DNA of 64,000 bases from assembly GCF_024396695.1 (NCBI RefSeq), contig NZ_CP094359.1, positions 2,677,153 to 2,741,152 on the forward strand, given 5' to 3'. The notes beneath the pieces are model-generated. The model saw nothing but the letters and a program-made list of their open reading frames with translations. It searched no databases and had not been told where the DNA came from. A program made the position numbers and the translations under genes. Shown piece after piece: positions 1 through 8,705 of the stretch. How positions within the stretch are numbered: position 1 is the first letter of the stretch; every line of letters begins with the position of its first letter. The DNA comes from Acidithiobacillus sp. YTS05. Its GTDB lineage: Bacteria > Pseudomonadota > Gammaproteobacteria > Acidithiobacillales > Acidithiobacillaceae.

Positions 1-1401
1 CTTGGCGTAGCCCTTGGGGCGGGTGCGGCGTGGTGGCTGCGGGTCCCCGCCGCGGCACCGAGCGCCAACGTCGCCGCAACCCGGCCTCAGGAAAGCACAT
101 CCAAGGGACGGCACATCCTCTACTGGGCCGCACCCATGAACCCCAAGATCCATTCGAATCATCCGATGAAGGACAGTATGGGGATGGCCTATATCCCGGT
201 CTATGCCTCCAGCCCGAACGCAAAAAAAGAGTCCGGTCTCAGCATCGATCCGCGCCTGGCGCAAAACCTGGGGGTACGCCTCGTGGCGGTGCAGCGCCGT
301 CAGATGGGGCATGCCATCCATACCGTGGGCACCGTGGCGGTGGACGAGAATCGGGTCTATTCTGTCACTCCGCGTTTCTCCGGCTGGGTGACACGCTTGA
401 ATGTCCGCGCCGTGGGTGACCCCGTGCAACGCGGCCAGGTGCTCGCCGAGATATATTCTCCCGAGCTGTATAGCGCCCAACAGGAATATCTCATTGCCCG
501 CCGCCAGGGTGGAGCGACGGAAGACCCGGCATTGCTGGCGGCAGCCAGGGCGAAATTACGGCTGCTGGGCATGCCGGAAGGCCAGATCGCGGCGCTCGCC
601 CGGCGCGGCACGGCGGAGCGGGACGTGCCGCTCATGGCGCCCGCGTCCGGGGTGGTCGAAACCCTCAACGTGCGCCAGGGTGGTTACGTCTCGCCGCAGA
701 CGAATGTCTATGCAATCGCCAATCTCGACCGGGTATGGGTCAATGTGGCGCTCTACTCCTATCAGTTGCCCTGGGTACGGATCGGCAACCCCGTGCGCCT
801 GCATCTGCCCGCCTATCCCGGCAAGACCTGGGAAGGACGTTTGAGCTTCCTCTATCCGACCCTCGACCCCAAAAGCCGGACGGTGACGGCCCGGCTGAGC
901 TTTCCTAATCCCGGGGGAAACCTGCGCCCCGGCACCTATGCCGACGCCACTATTCTGGCCAGCCCCGAGGAGACCCTGGCGGTCCCCAGCAGCGCCGTAC
1001 TGCGTACCGTTCAGGGGGATTATGTGATGCTGGGTGAGGATAATGGACATTTTCTGCCGGTCCAGGTTGCTCTGGGGCCGGAGGCCGACGGCTGGGTGGC
1101 CATCAACAAGGGACTTAAGACGGGGGACCGGGTAGTGGAAAGTGCCCAGTTCCTGCTCTATTCCGAATCCCAGTTCCAGTCCGTCAAGGCCCGTATGTTA
1201 GGGGGCAATACGGCGTCCACCACGAGTGCCGCGCCGGGCGTAGGGGTTTCCCAGCCGCAGAACATGACTCAGGGCCGGAAATCCTCTGCACTGGCCGCTC
1301 CCGCCGGGAATGCTGGTGCCCCGCCAACGCCAACGGCCTCATCCGGTCCGAGCGCCATGGCCGGGATGAACATGGGTCAGGGGGGCAAATCCCATGATTA
1401 G
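1..1401 (+). CDS. cusB: CusB-type RND efflux adaptor (5' end outside window)
   Basis: Periplasmic adaptor of a heavy-metal RND efflux pump, linking the inner-membrane pump to an outer-membrane channel. The frame is open from base 1, so the start lies outside the window. The first visible residues are the end of a membrane anchor (LGVALGAGAAWW). Next comes a CusB-type heavy-metal-binding segment starting ILYWAAPMNPKI and ending MGMAYIPVYA. It is Met-rich and lacks the Cys pair of other versions. The lipoyl/barrel-sandwich and beta-barrel parts follow (GWVTRLNV, VPLMAPASGVVETLNV, PGTYADATI), then a low-complexity Met/Gly tail (MAGMNMGQGG). The stop overlaps the start of cusA by eight bases, so the two are translationally coupled. 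Copper/silver specificity is inferred from the binding segment and from CusA. Confidence 0.93.
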   Translation, partial: LGVALGAGAAWWLRVPAAAPSANVAATRPQESTSKGRHILYWAAPMNPKIHSNHPMKDSMGMAYIPVYASSPNAKKESGLSIDPRLAQNLGVRLVAVQRRQMGHAIHTVGTVAVDENRVYSVTPRFSGWVTRLNVRAVGDPVQRGQVLAEIYSPELYSAQQEYLIARRQGGATEDPALLAAARAKLRLLGMPEGQIAALARRGTAERDVPLMAPASGVVETLNVRQGGYVSPQTNVYAIANLDRVWVNVALYSYQLPWVRIGNPVRLHLPAYPGKTWEGRLSFLYPTLDPKSRTVTARLSFPNPGGNLRPGTYADATILASPEETLAVPSSAVLRTVQGDYVMLGEDNGHFLPVQVALGPEADGWVAINKGLKTGDRVVESAQFLLYSESQFQSVKARMLGGNTASTTSAAPGVGVSQPQNMTQGRKSSALAAPAGNAGAPPTPTASSGPSAMAGMNMGQGGKSHD

Positions 1402-4400
1402 AGCGATCATGCGTTGGTGTATGGAAAACCGCTTGCTGGTCGTGATTGCCGTCCTGGTGTTGATCGTCGGCGGTACGCTGGCGGTGATCAACATCCCCCT
1501 GGAAGCGCTTCCCGACATCTCGCCCACCCAGGTCATCGTCAAGACCTCCTACCCGGGTCAGGCTCCGCAAATCATTCAGGACCAGGTCACCTATCCCCTG
1601 GAGACCACCCTGCAGGAGGTACCCGGTGCCCAGGCCGTGCGCGGCTACTCCATGTTCGGGGACTCCTATGTCTACGTCCTCTTCAAGAGTGGTACCAGCA
1701 TCTATCAGGCCCGCAACCTGGTACTCCAATACCTGAGCCAGGTGCAGTCCAAGCTGCCGCCGGGGATCACACCGGCCCTGGGGCCCAACAGTTCGGGGGT
1801 GGACTGGATCTTCGAGTATGCCCTCAGCGACCCCGGCGGGACCTTGAATCTGGCCCAGCTCACCACCTTGCAGAACTGGTTCCTCAAGTACGAATTGCAG
1901 GGCATCCCCGGCGTCGCGGAGGTGGCCACGGTGGGAGGGATGGTGCAGGAGTACCAGGTGGTCGTGAATCCACAAAAACTTCTCGCCTACCACCTGACCC
2001 TGCCGGCGGTGGAGGCCGCCATCCGGGCGGCTAACGGGGAGACCAGCGGCTCGGTGGTGGACATGGGAGATGCCAGTTATATCGTCCGCACCTCGGGCTA
2101 TATCCATTCCCTGAAAGACCTGCAAGATGCGTCGCTGGCCGTACGCAACGATGTGCCCATCACGCTGCGGGAGGTGGCCCGTGTGCAGTTGGGCCCGCAG
2201 TTGCCCAATGGCATCGCCGATCTCAACGGCCAGGGCCAGGTGGTGGGCGGAATCGTGATGATGAACCAGGGCGGCAACGCCTATGCCCTCATCCACCAGA
2301 TCGAGCGCAAGCTGAAGGACATCAAGCCCTCCCTGCCCAAGGGCGTGCAGGTCGTCACGACCTATAGCCAGGCCCCGCTCATCCAGCGCAGCATTCATAC
2401 CCTGACCGGCAAGCTGCTGGAAGAATCCCTGGCGGTGGCGCTCATTTCCCTGCTCTTCCTGCTGCGTGCGCGTTCGGCGCTGGTGGCCCTCGTCGCCCTG
2501 CCGCTGGGAATACTGGCCGCCATCCTTATCATGTGGGCCATGGGTGTCCCCGCCAACATCATGTCCCTGGGCGGCATCGCCATTGCCATCGGTGTGATGA
2601 TGGATGCCCCCGTGGTCATGATCGAAAACATGCATAAGCACTTGGAACACAACCCCGGCGTCGACCCCTGGGCGGCGGCCATGGCGGCGGCGGCGGAGGT
2701 CGGTCCGGCCCTGTTCTTCTCGCTGATCATCATCGCCGTTTCCTTCCTGCCGGTCTTCGCCCTGGGCGGCGAGGAGGGCAAGCTCTTCGCGCCGCTCGCC
2801 TTCACCAAGACCTTTTCCGTGGCCGCCGCCGCCATCCTTTCCATAACCGTGGTGCCCATTCTCATGGCATGGTTCATCCGCGGTCGCATCCGCCCTGAAA
2901 ACAAAAACCCCCTGAATCGGGTCCTGGCTTTCCTCTACCGTCCGGTCATCCACGGTGTCCTGCGCGCCCCCTGGATTATTTTGATCCTTGCCCTGCTGCT
3001 CACGGCCACCCTCTACTACCCCTGGAACCGCCTGGGGTCGGAATTTATGCCGCCACTGAACGAGGGGACGCTGCTCTATATGCCGGTCACTCAGGACCCG
3101 GCGGTTTCCATCGGCGAGGCCGCCACGCTCCTGCAGCAGACGGACCGCATCCTCAAGACCTTCCCCGAAGTGAAAACGATCTTCGGCGAGGCGGGACGGG
3201 CCCAGACGGCGACGGACCAATCGCCCCTGTCCATGTTCGATACGGTGGTGAATTTAAAGAATCCCGACCAGTGGCCAGCCGGGATGACGATGCAGAAGCT
3301 GCAAAGCAAGATGAACAAAGCCATGAGTATTCCCGGCCTGTCGAATATCTGGACACAGCCGCTCAAGGGACGGGTGGACATGCTGACTACCGGTCTACAG
3401 ACACCACTAGGCATTAAAATCGGCGGAACGGATCTCGATACCCTGAACCGCCTGGGGCAGGAACTCCAGACCGTCCTGCGCAAGGTACCCGGCACCCAGA
3501 GCGCCTATGCGGCACAGGTCACCGGCGGCCGCTACATCGTCGTTCACACCGACCGCGCCAAGGCCGCCCGCTATGGCCTATCGGTGGCGGATGTGAACCG
3601 TCTCGTGGAGACGGCCATCGGTGGCGAGGTCCTGACCACCGCGGTACAAGGACTGGAACGCTTCCCAGTGGATCTCCGTTACCCCCGGGAACTGCGCCAG
3701 TCCCTGGCCACCCTGATGGAAAGCCGCATCGCAGCTCCCGATGGCGCCCAGATCCCTCTGGCCCAGGTAGCCGATCTCCGGATCGAGGGCGGGCCTGCCA
3801 TGCTTACCAGCGACAACAGTCGCCTGAACAGTTGGATCTATATCGACCCGAAGCCTGGCACCAACATCGGTGCCTATGTACCCCGCGCCAAAGCGGCGAT
3901 TGCGAAAGCCGTCCGTCTCCCAGGAGGTTATACCGTCTCCTGGGTAGGCCAGTATCAGGTCATGGAGCAGGCCGCCAAGCGCCTGGAGCTGGTCATTCCT
4001 GCCGTCATTCTGCTGATCGCCCTGCTCCTCTACTTCAACTTTAAAAACTGGGTGGAGGTAGCCATCATCCTGCTCACCCTGCCCTTATCTCTGGTGGGCG
4101 GCTTCTGGCTCGTCTATTGGCTGGACTACAAGCTCTCGGTGGCGGTGGCGGTGGGTTTCATCGCCCTGGCGGGCGTGGCGGCGGAATTCGGGGTGGTGAT
4201 GCTCCTCTACCTGGATCAGGCCCTCATCCGGCGGCAGGCGCGTGACGCCTTGCAGAACTGGCACGACCTTCGGCTCGCCGTCATCGAGGGGACCATGCTG
4301 CGCCTGCGGCCCCTGGCCATGACCTTGACCCTGGTGGTGGGTGGCCTCTTACCCATCATGTTCAGCCATGGCGCCGGCGCCGATGTGATGAAGCGCATTG

Positions 4401-4504
4401 CCGCGCCCATGGTGGGCGGCATGTTCAGCGCCGCGTTACTGGCGCTGCTGGTGATCCCCGCCCTCTACGCCCTGTGGCAAAAGCGGCGATTGGGCCTGCG
4501 GTGA
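1394..4504 (+). CDS. cusA: Cu(I)/Ag(I) RND efflux pump CusA
   Basis: Inner-membrane proton-driven pump of the heavy-metal-efflux RND family, 1036 residues, the normal size. Twelve membrane segments are expected, with two large periplasmic loops. The proton-relay segment GIAIAIGVMMDAPVVMIEN is present. The three methionines that bind Cu(I)/Ag(I) in E. coli CusA (M573, M623, M672) are matched by LLYMP (M563), PLSMF (M614) and VDMLTTG (M663). This supports a monovalent copper/silver substrate rather than Zn/Co/Cd. The start overlaps the end of cusB, and the stop overlaps a possible ATG of the next frame. The outer-membrane partner is not seen and is probably upstream. Confidence 0.96.
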   Translation: MIRAIMRWCMENRLLVVIAVLVLIVGGTLAVINIPLEALPDISPTQVIVKTSYPGQAPQIIQDQVTYPLETTLQEVPGAQAVRGYSMFGDSYVYVLFKSGTSIYQARNLVLQYLSQVQSKLPPGITPALGPNSSGVDWIFEYALSDPGGTLNLAQLTTLQNWFLKYELQGIPGVAEVATVGGMVQEYQVVVNPQKLLAYHLTLPAVEAAIRAANGETSGSVVDMGDASYIVRTSGYIHSLKDLQDASLAVRNDVPITLREVARVQLGPQLPNGIADLNGQGQVVGGIVMMNQGGNAYALIHQIERKLKDIKPSLPKGVQVVTTYSQAPLIQRSIHTLTGKLLEESLAVALISLLFLLRARSALVALVALPLGILAAILIMWAMGVPANIMSLGGIAIAIGVMMDAPVVMIENMHKHLEHNPGVDPWAAAMAAAAEVGPALFFSLIIIAVSFLPVFALGGEEGKLFAPLAFTKTFSVAAAAILSITVVPILMAWFIRGRIRPENKNPLNRVLAFLYRPVIHGVLRAPWIILILALLLTATLYYPWNRLGSEFMPPLNEGTLLYMPVTQDPAVSIGEAATLLQQTDRILKTFPEVKTIFGEAGRAQTATDQSPLSMFDTVVNLKNPDQWPAGMTMQKLQSKMNKAMSIPGLSNIWTQPLKGRVDMLTTGLQTPLGIKIGGTDLDTLNRLGQELQTVLRKVPGTQSAYAAQVTGGRYIVVHTDRAKAARYGLSVADVNRLVETAIGGEVLTTAVQGLERFPVDLRYPRELRQSLATLMESRIAAPDGAQIPLAQVADLRIEGGPAMLTSDNSRLNSWIYIDPKPGTNIGAYVPRAKAAIAKAVRLPGGYTVSWVGQYQVMEQAAKRLELVIPAVILLIALLLYFNFKNWVEVAIILLTLPLSLVGGFWLVYWLDYKLSVAVAVGFIALAGVAAEFGVVMLLYLDQALIRRQARDALQNWHDLRLAVIEGTMLRLRPLAMTLTLVVGGLLPIMFSHGAGADVMKRIAAPMVGGMFSAALLALLVIPALYALWQKRRLGLR

Positions 4505-4572
4505 TGATGGCGCGCGAAGTGCAGAAGGAGAAGTTCGTGGCAACACTAACGAAGCGTAGGCGTGGAGGATCG

Positions 4573-5268
4573 ATGATGGAACCGAAATTATTGACATCGG
4601 CGAAGGTGGAAGGTGGGGGGCATGCTGGGATCCGCTTCCGTTTGGAAGGGGAATTAACCCCGATATTGACGTTGGACTTGGACCCTTTGAGTTTTGTGCT
4701 CTTCGAGCATCACACCCTATTGTGGAAAGACCCGAAAACCGTCATTTCGGCCACGTCGCCAAAAACCGCACGAAGTTTCTGGGACCATCCGTCGTGGCTG
4801 ATGATGGCATCCGGACCCGGGTCACTGAGTCTCAGCCGGGATTGCGTCGGCAAGATATTCGGGGTGAGCCTGCATGACGGAAATACCTTGTTGGCACCCG
4901 CCCCGCACTTTCTGGCGGCGAGCGGCGCGGTCCACATCGAGAGCTTCTCCGGCGGAAGCGACGGACCTTGGGTCACAGGGGACGCTACGCCAAGCGTTGA
5001 TCGCTTTTCCGTGGCGGGCGACGCGGAGGGGTTGGTTTGGCTGCATGGTCACGGTGATGTCTGGGAACTCACGCTGGCAAAAGGGGAGTCTTTGGACCTG
5101 GATCCGGGGGCATGGATCGCTCGTGATCCCTCGATCCAATGGGAACCCATCGGACTGGGATCGCTTTCTACGGATCTGGCCGCAGGAGCGAACTGGGGCA
5201 TATGCCGCGCACAGGGCCCCGGGACCATCTGGATGCAAAGCGGCGGAGTCGGCCCTGCGCGATGGTGA
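4573..5268 (+). CDS. AIM24 (DUF124) family protein
   Basis: About 231 residues, resembling the AIM24/DUF124 beta-rich family, whose biochemical role is unknown. Typical features are glycine-rich strands, the segment GLVWLHGHGDVWELTLAKGE and the following LDLDPGAWIARDPSIQWE near residues 155-195. The frame is open back to 4474 with an ATG at 4504 touching the cusA stop. I chose 4573/4576 because a GGAGG lies at 4564-4568. It sits in the same direction between cusA and a b561 cytochrome and is probably in the same transcript, so a link with copper stress is inferred from position only. No signal peptide is visible. Confidence 0.7.
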   Translation: MMEPKLLTSAKVEGGGHAGIRFRLEGELTPILTLDLDPLSFVLFEHHTLLWKDPKTVISATSPKTARSFWDHPSWLMMASGPGSLSLSRDCVGKIFGVSLHDGNTLLAPAPHFLAASGAVHIESFSGGSDGPWVTGDATPSVDRFSVAGDAEGLVWLHGHGDVWELTLAKGESLDLDPGAWIARDPSIQWEPIGLGSLSTDLAAGANWGICRAQGPGTIWMQSGGVGPARW

Positions 5269-5326
5269 GGGCTGTTCCACGGATATTTGTGGGCCTGGTC
5301 AATGATACGCAGATCCTGGAGGAAGT

Positions 5327-6088
5327 ATGAAATCGACAACGGATAACCGTTATATCCTGCACCCTGTCTGGGACCCGTTGCTGCGGGCACTGCATTGGTG
5401 GATGGCGCTTGCCATGATGGCGCAATTCACCTCAGGCGCTACCCTCCTGGCCTTGGGTAACGACATGTCTGACACCCTGATGGGGAAGATCGACATCATC
5501 CATTATGTCGGCGGCTATGCTTTCGCCGCCGGGCTGGTGGTGCGCATCATCTGGCTCTTTGTCGGCCCGCCGACGGCGCGCTGGCGCGACCTCCTGCCCC
5601 TGACGTCAGCCCAGCGCCGCATCTGGCGGGAAACCCTCTCCTGTTATCTGAGCGGCTTCCGCCGCCCGATTTCTCCCTATCGGGGGCATAACGCTTTCGC
5701 CGGTCCTGCCTACCTCGCCTTTTTCCTGATTGCCGTGGCGCAGATCGCCTTGGGAATCAGCCTCTCGCTTATGCCGGATAGTGAAGCGATGCACTCCCCG
5801 TTGATGGTGATGCATGAATGGGGTTTCTTTCTGTTGCTTGCCTTCGTCATTGTCCATGTGGCGCTCGTGATGGCGCACGAGATCGCGGGCCGCCACGGTT
5901 TGATATCGGCCATGATCCACGGCCACAAGGGGTTCACCGAGTCGGAACACCAAGCCCTTCTTACCGATTGGAACGCTGGGATCAGTATCCAGGCGGACCC
6001 GAGCGGCGGGACGGAAGATCTGGACGATATTACTTCAAAAACGGGCACTTCGAAAAACTCCGCCGAACGAAAAGTCGACCAAAAATAA
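5327..6088 (+). CDS. Cytochrome b561 / hydrogenase-type b cytochrome membrane protein
   Basis: A 253-residue integral membrane di-haem b cytochrome of the b561/HupC superfamily, which passes electrons between quinone and a periplasmic partner. Four membrane helices are seen. Candidate haem-binding histidines lie in LRALHWWMALAMM, IIHYVGGYAF and MVMHEWGFFLLLAFVIVHVAL. The start has a strong Shine-Dalgarno (GGAGG) a few bases before ATG. The gene follows the AIM24 gene in the copper cluster, so it may serve a copper-linked redox step; the true partner is unknown. The last 15 or so codons run into a short inverted-repeat element (6044-6140), so the C-terminal tail is probably not ancestral. Confidence 0.82.
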   Translation: MKSTTDNRYILHPVWDPLLRALHWWMALAMMAQFTSGATLLALGNDMSDTLMGKIDIIHYVGGYAFAAGLVVRIIWLFVGPPTARWRDLLPLTSAQRRIWRETLSCYLSGFRRPISPYRGHNAFAGPAYLAFFLIAVAQIALGISLSLMPDSEAMHSPLMVMHEWGFFLLLAFVIVHVALVMAHEIAGRHGLISAMIHGHKGFTESEHQALLTDWNAGISIQADPSGGTEDLDDITSKTGTSKNSAERKVDQK

Positions 6089-6140
6089 TCAAATGGTTAC
6101 AGCTCGGCATCCTGCAAAAACTAGGGTTTTTCGAAGTGCC
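6044..6140. mobile_element. 97-bp element bounded by perfect 15-bp inverted repeats
   Basis: GGCACTTCGAAAAAC at 6044-6058 recurs as its exact reverse complement at 6126-6140. The outer distance is 97 bp, too short for a transposase. The repeats resemble terminal inverted repeats of an IS (ISL3-like ends are similar), so this may be a MITE or the collapsed remains of an IS. No clear target duplication was found. It overlaps the end of the b561 gene and could also fold as a hairpin that ends the transcript. Confidence 0.5.
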
Positions 6141-6302
6141 ATAACAGAGATGTCACGAAAATCAGGCATGAGTGATGGATAGGCGAGTGGTACGGACGCG
6201 CAATTTCGCCGTGGGTGGAAAAAGGCCAACTGGAAATTGTTGCCATAACCAGGTGCTTAGACTTTGATAAACGAACAGTTCACCAACAGCAAGGAGACGA
6301 AC

Positions 6303-6665
6303 ATGAAACGTTTTTATTTCACCCTCATCCTAGCGTGTTCGGCAGCGGTCACGCTTCCGGCTTATGCGGCCATGGGCAACATGCCAAGCATGGACAATAT
6401 GGGCACCGTATCAGGCCAAGCGACCAAGGCCCAGACCTTCATGGGGCAGGGTAAAATCAACAGCATCAATCCTGATGCGAACACGGTCAACATTGCCATG
6501 GGTCCCGTCAAGGCCCTTGGTTGGCCCAGTATGTCAATGAATTTCCTGCTCCAGAACACGGCCATGCTCAACGGCTACAAGGCCGGAGAAATGGTGAATT
6601 TCAGTTTCGCAAAGGATACCGCCGGGGGGTACGTCATCACCAGGATCACGCCGGTCAAACAATGA
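6303..6665 (+). CDS. CusF-like periplasmic copper-binding protein with Met in place of the ligand His
   Basis: A 120-residue exported protein. The signal peptide ends at PAYA-AMG near residue 20, followed by a Met-rich spacer (MGNMPSMDNMG). The CusF OB-fold domain covers about residues 48-118: GQGKINSINPDANTVNIAMG, LGWPSMSMNF, GEMVNFSFAK. CusF hands Cu(I)/Ag(I) to CusB. Its ligands in E. coli are H36, W44, M47 and M49. Here the Trp and two Met are kept (WPSMSM), but the position eight residues before Trp is Met (AMGPVKALGW), not His. The gene has its own good ribosome site (AAGGAGA) and belongs to the Cus cluster by function and direction. Confidence 0.85.
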   Translation: MKRFYFTLILACSAAVTLPAYAAMGNMPSMDNMGTVSGQATKAQTFMGQGKINSINPDANTVNIAMGPVKALGWPSMSMNFLLQNTAMLNGYKAGEMVNFSFAKDTAGGYVITRITPVKQ

Positions 6666-6791
6666 AAATACGGAGTAACCCTGTAATCCAGCCAAGTCGG
6701 AACCTCTGGAAATAGCACTGATATATTATCGAGTTATATCATCCACTGGATCGTTACTAAATTCATCTGAGTCAATACAGGAAGATTCGCC

Positions 6792-7100
6792 ATGACACCG
6801 GGAACACCCCACCAAGAGACATGCAAAGAAATACGGATCATGACAATCAGACTTCGCCATGCTGCCCTGCGGGGTTTTATGATGACGATTCTTATGACCG
6901 CACCATTATCTGCCTATGCACGCGAAGATCATGCGCCAACCAATCCGAGGTATGAGACAAAAATACTGACAGATAAAGCAGAATATTTAACGTACACCAT
7001 GATTGTACAGATCAAGGATGGTCACTGGAAGGAAGTCGTTAAGGACGCCCAAAAGGTTGCCGAGATTGGCAAACGAATACAGGCAATAAACACTTATTGA
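6792..7100 (+). CDS. Small exported protein of unknown function
   Basis: A 102-residue frame, not recognised. After a basic start it has a signal-like helix (GFMMTILMTAPLSAYA, about residues 29-44), then a short soluble part (RYETKILTDKAEYLTYTMIV...AEIGKRIQAINTY). ATG 6792 is preceded by AGGAAG; an internal ATG at 6840 would give a more usual signal peptide but has a weak ribosome site. Twenty bases from inside it (6976-6995) recur at 10078-10097, joined to other sequence, so the gene took part in local rearrangement. Function cannot be assigned. Confidence 0.5.
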   Translation: MTPGTPHQETCKEIRIMTIRLRHAALRGFMMTILMTAPLSAYAREDHAPTNPRYETKILTDKAEYLTYTMIVQIKDGHWKEVVKDAQKVAEIGKRIQAINTY

Positions 7101-7619
7101 TGTGGCCACCAGCGCCATTAGACCTTCGTGACGAGCAGGAACGCTAGCATCTATCAGCCGGATGGCTTGGTGTAACGGGACGATGCCTTTGTGGGCGAGG
7201 GACGGTCGGACGGGAAATTGGTCGTGGCGCTGAAAGGTAAAACTCCCGTCATTTTGGCCGTCGAAAGTTCAGGAAAGAATGCATGCTTAATTCTAAAAAC
7301 AGCAGTTCCCTTTCGCTGAAATCATGAGATTCACCTGATAGGATGGGTTTTTCGTTGTGAAGATGGTTACCCAACGGCTGACCACTTGGCGGTTTGCTTC
7401 TCATGGTCTTTGGGGGTGGAAACACACTTGGACGGGCACGGACTGCTTGCGGTGCTACTGCAGAACCGCAAGCCCACCGTCATCGGGTAAAGGCTGCGCG
7501 GGATACAGCCAGCAGTGCGCTGCCGCTTGTTGGCGTAAGGCAAAATCACCATAACGGATTTTAGAGTTATTTTGGTGAGGTATTCGGGTATATATTCGTC
7601 GAACAGCCGGTACAGAGGT
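7101..7619. other. Gene-poor stretch with degenerate coding remnants
   Basis: No intact gene. Forward frames show protein-like fragments broken by stops, for example a stretch reading DGLV-stop-RDDAFVGEGRSDGKLVVALK at about 7150-7250 and another reading HLAVCFSWSLGVETHLDGHG at about 7395-7445. They look like decayed genes I cannot name. Confidence 0.4.
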
Positions 7620-7982
7620 TACGCTACCGCCAGGTACAGCAAACTCAAGGAATACCACAAATGGCTAATTGCTGTGAAGACAAAAGCTGCGAGATCGCCA
7701 ATGTCGGTGTCTTACTAGCCGCCAGCAGCATTTACCTGCTTGTGCTTGCCTCGCGCTGGCCGGACATCATCGTCGGTGCCCTTATCTCCGGCGTGTTTCT
7801 CAGCTCCGCGCTTAATGTCCTGCGGCAATCCTTGCAAGCGCTACGTGCGCCCGTTTCATCCCGTTAAGGCGTGCAGCGGTTCGGCTTGCTCGGACAAGCC
7901 GTGACCGAAAGAAATCAGACAACAGCTTTGGACAAGGGGTTAACCGGGCTTTACGTTCCGGGCTCCCCCAAACCCCAATAGC
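7620..7982 (+). repeat. Shorter copy of a duplicated CDF-transporter segment
   Basis: Nearly identical to 10095-10877, including about 40 bp before the start codon and about 115 bp after the stop. It differs by a 426-bp internal deletion, a 6-bp insertion (CTTGTG near 7740) and scattered substitutions. Confidence 0.9.
7661..7867 (+). pseudogene. Internally deleted copy of the CDF transporter
   Basis: A 68-codon frame that fuses the first 11 codons of the transporter at 10136 (MANCCEDKSCE) directly to its last two membrane segments (IANVGVLLAA...SALNVLRQSLQALRAPVSSR). The deletion removes 142 codons in frame. The join has a 3-bp microhomology (GAT) shared by both edges in the intact copy. The metal-binding HSISLLADALD segment is lost, so transport is not expected. 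The retained start, ribosome site region and frame mean a small two-helix protein could still be made. Confidence 0.8.
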
Positions 7983-8144
7983 GATAACTCCAAAAGCCAG
8001 CTTGAAAACCAAGGTTTTGTGACGGCATGGGCACCCGTTCCCGATGGCGCCCGGTGTCCGCCACTGGCACCCGCATCGTCACCAACCCTTAACCCACGAC
8101 CACCCTCACACTCCCAATATGCACCATCTGCATGAATGAAGGCC

Positions 8145-8606
8145 TTAGGAGATTTCTATGACCTCCGGGCTGTTCGGGGCCGAACCGCCGTGGCACACAC
8201 ACCCTTCCCCTTGGGCAGCGGTCACCAACTCATGCAGGATACCGCATTCGGCGGTGGTATGCCGCCCGTGGCAGCATCCGCGCAGTTGCTCAAGCTGCCT
8301 CGCCAGCGCTTGTAGCGATTGGAGCCGTCCCTGTACATGAGCCAGATGCGTATTGATCAACCGATCCACGTCCAGGCAATCGTCCAGCGGATGATCCAGC
8401 AGATGCAAGAGTCGCTGCACGTCCGCGAGTGGCATGTCCAGCGCCCGACAGTGGCGAATAAAGGCAAGCCGTTCCAGATGCGCGGGGCCATAAGCTCGAT
8501 AGCCGTTCGCCCGCCGAACTGGCGCGGGCAAGAGGCCTATCCGTTCATAATAACGGATGGTCTCTGGATCCACGCCCGTGGCCTGCCTAAGTTCGCCAAT
8601 TCGCAT
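8145..8606 (-). CDS. cadR: MerR-family regulator, CadR/PbrR type
   Basis: A 153-residue metal-sensing activator. It has an N-terminal winged helix-turn-helix (MRIGELRQATGVDPETIRYYE), a dimerisation helix, and a C-terminal Cys/His-rich metal loop. C77 and C112 match the positions of Cd(II) ligands in CadR-type proteins, and C121 is close to the third. A GCVCH tail adds more thiols. The start is set at MRIGELRQ because the upstream in-frame Met does not match the family. It is transcribed away from czcD across a shared MerR-type promoter at 8638-8668 and should activate czcD with Cd, Pb or Zn. Confidence 0.88.
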   Translation of the reverse strand: MRIGELRQATGVDPETIRYYERIGLLPAPVRRANGYRAYGPAHLERLAFIRHCRALDMPLADVQRLLHLLDHPLDDCLDVDRLINTHLAHVQGRLQSLQALARQLEQLRGCCHGRHTTAECGILHELVTAAQGEGCVCHGGSAPNSPEVIEIS

Positions 8607-8637
8607 ATCATCCCCCCAAAAAGAGCAGTATAAATCC

Positions 8638-8668
8638 TTGACCATGTAGTGACTACAAGGTTTTTAAT
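8638..8668 (+). promoter_or_regulatory. MerR-type promoter/operator of czcD
   Basis: A -35 box TTGACC (8638-8643) overlaps a dyad at 8641-8661: ACC, one base, TGTAGT, a central G, ACTACA, one base, GGT. A weak -10 (TTTAAT) begins after a spacer of about 19 bp. Overlong spacers with an operator inside are the hallmark of MerR-family activation. Confidence 0.75.
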
Positions 8669-8705
8669 GGCAATTCATTCGGATTTTTGCAGAGAAGGAT
8701 GATGT

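Noticed and set aside
1184..3220. Very long open frame on the reverse strand opposite cusB/cusA
   Set aside because: It mirrors the codon pattern of cusA, is rich in His/Gly/Asp from reverse GC codons and matches no family.
7357..7554. Forward 65-codon frame in the gene-poor stretch
   Set aside because: No ribosome site or family; rich in Cys/Trp/Ser as in non-coding frames.
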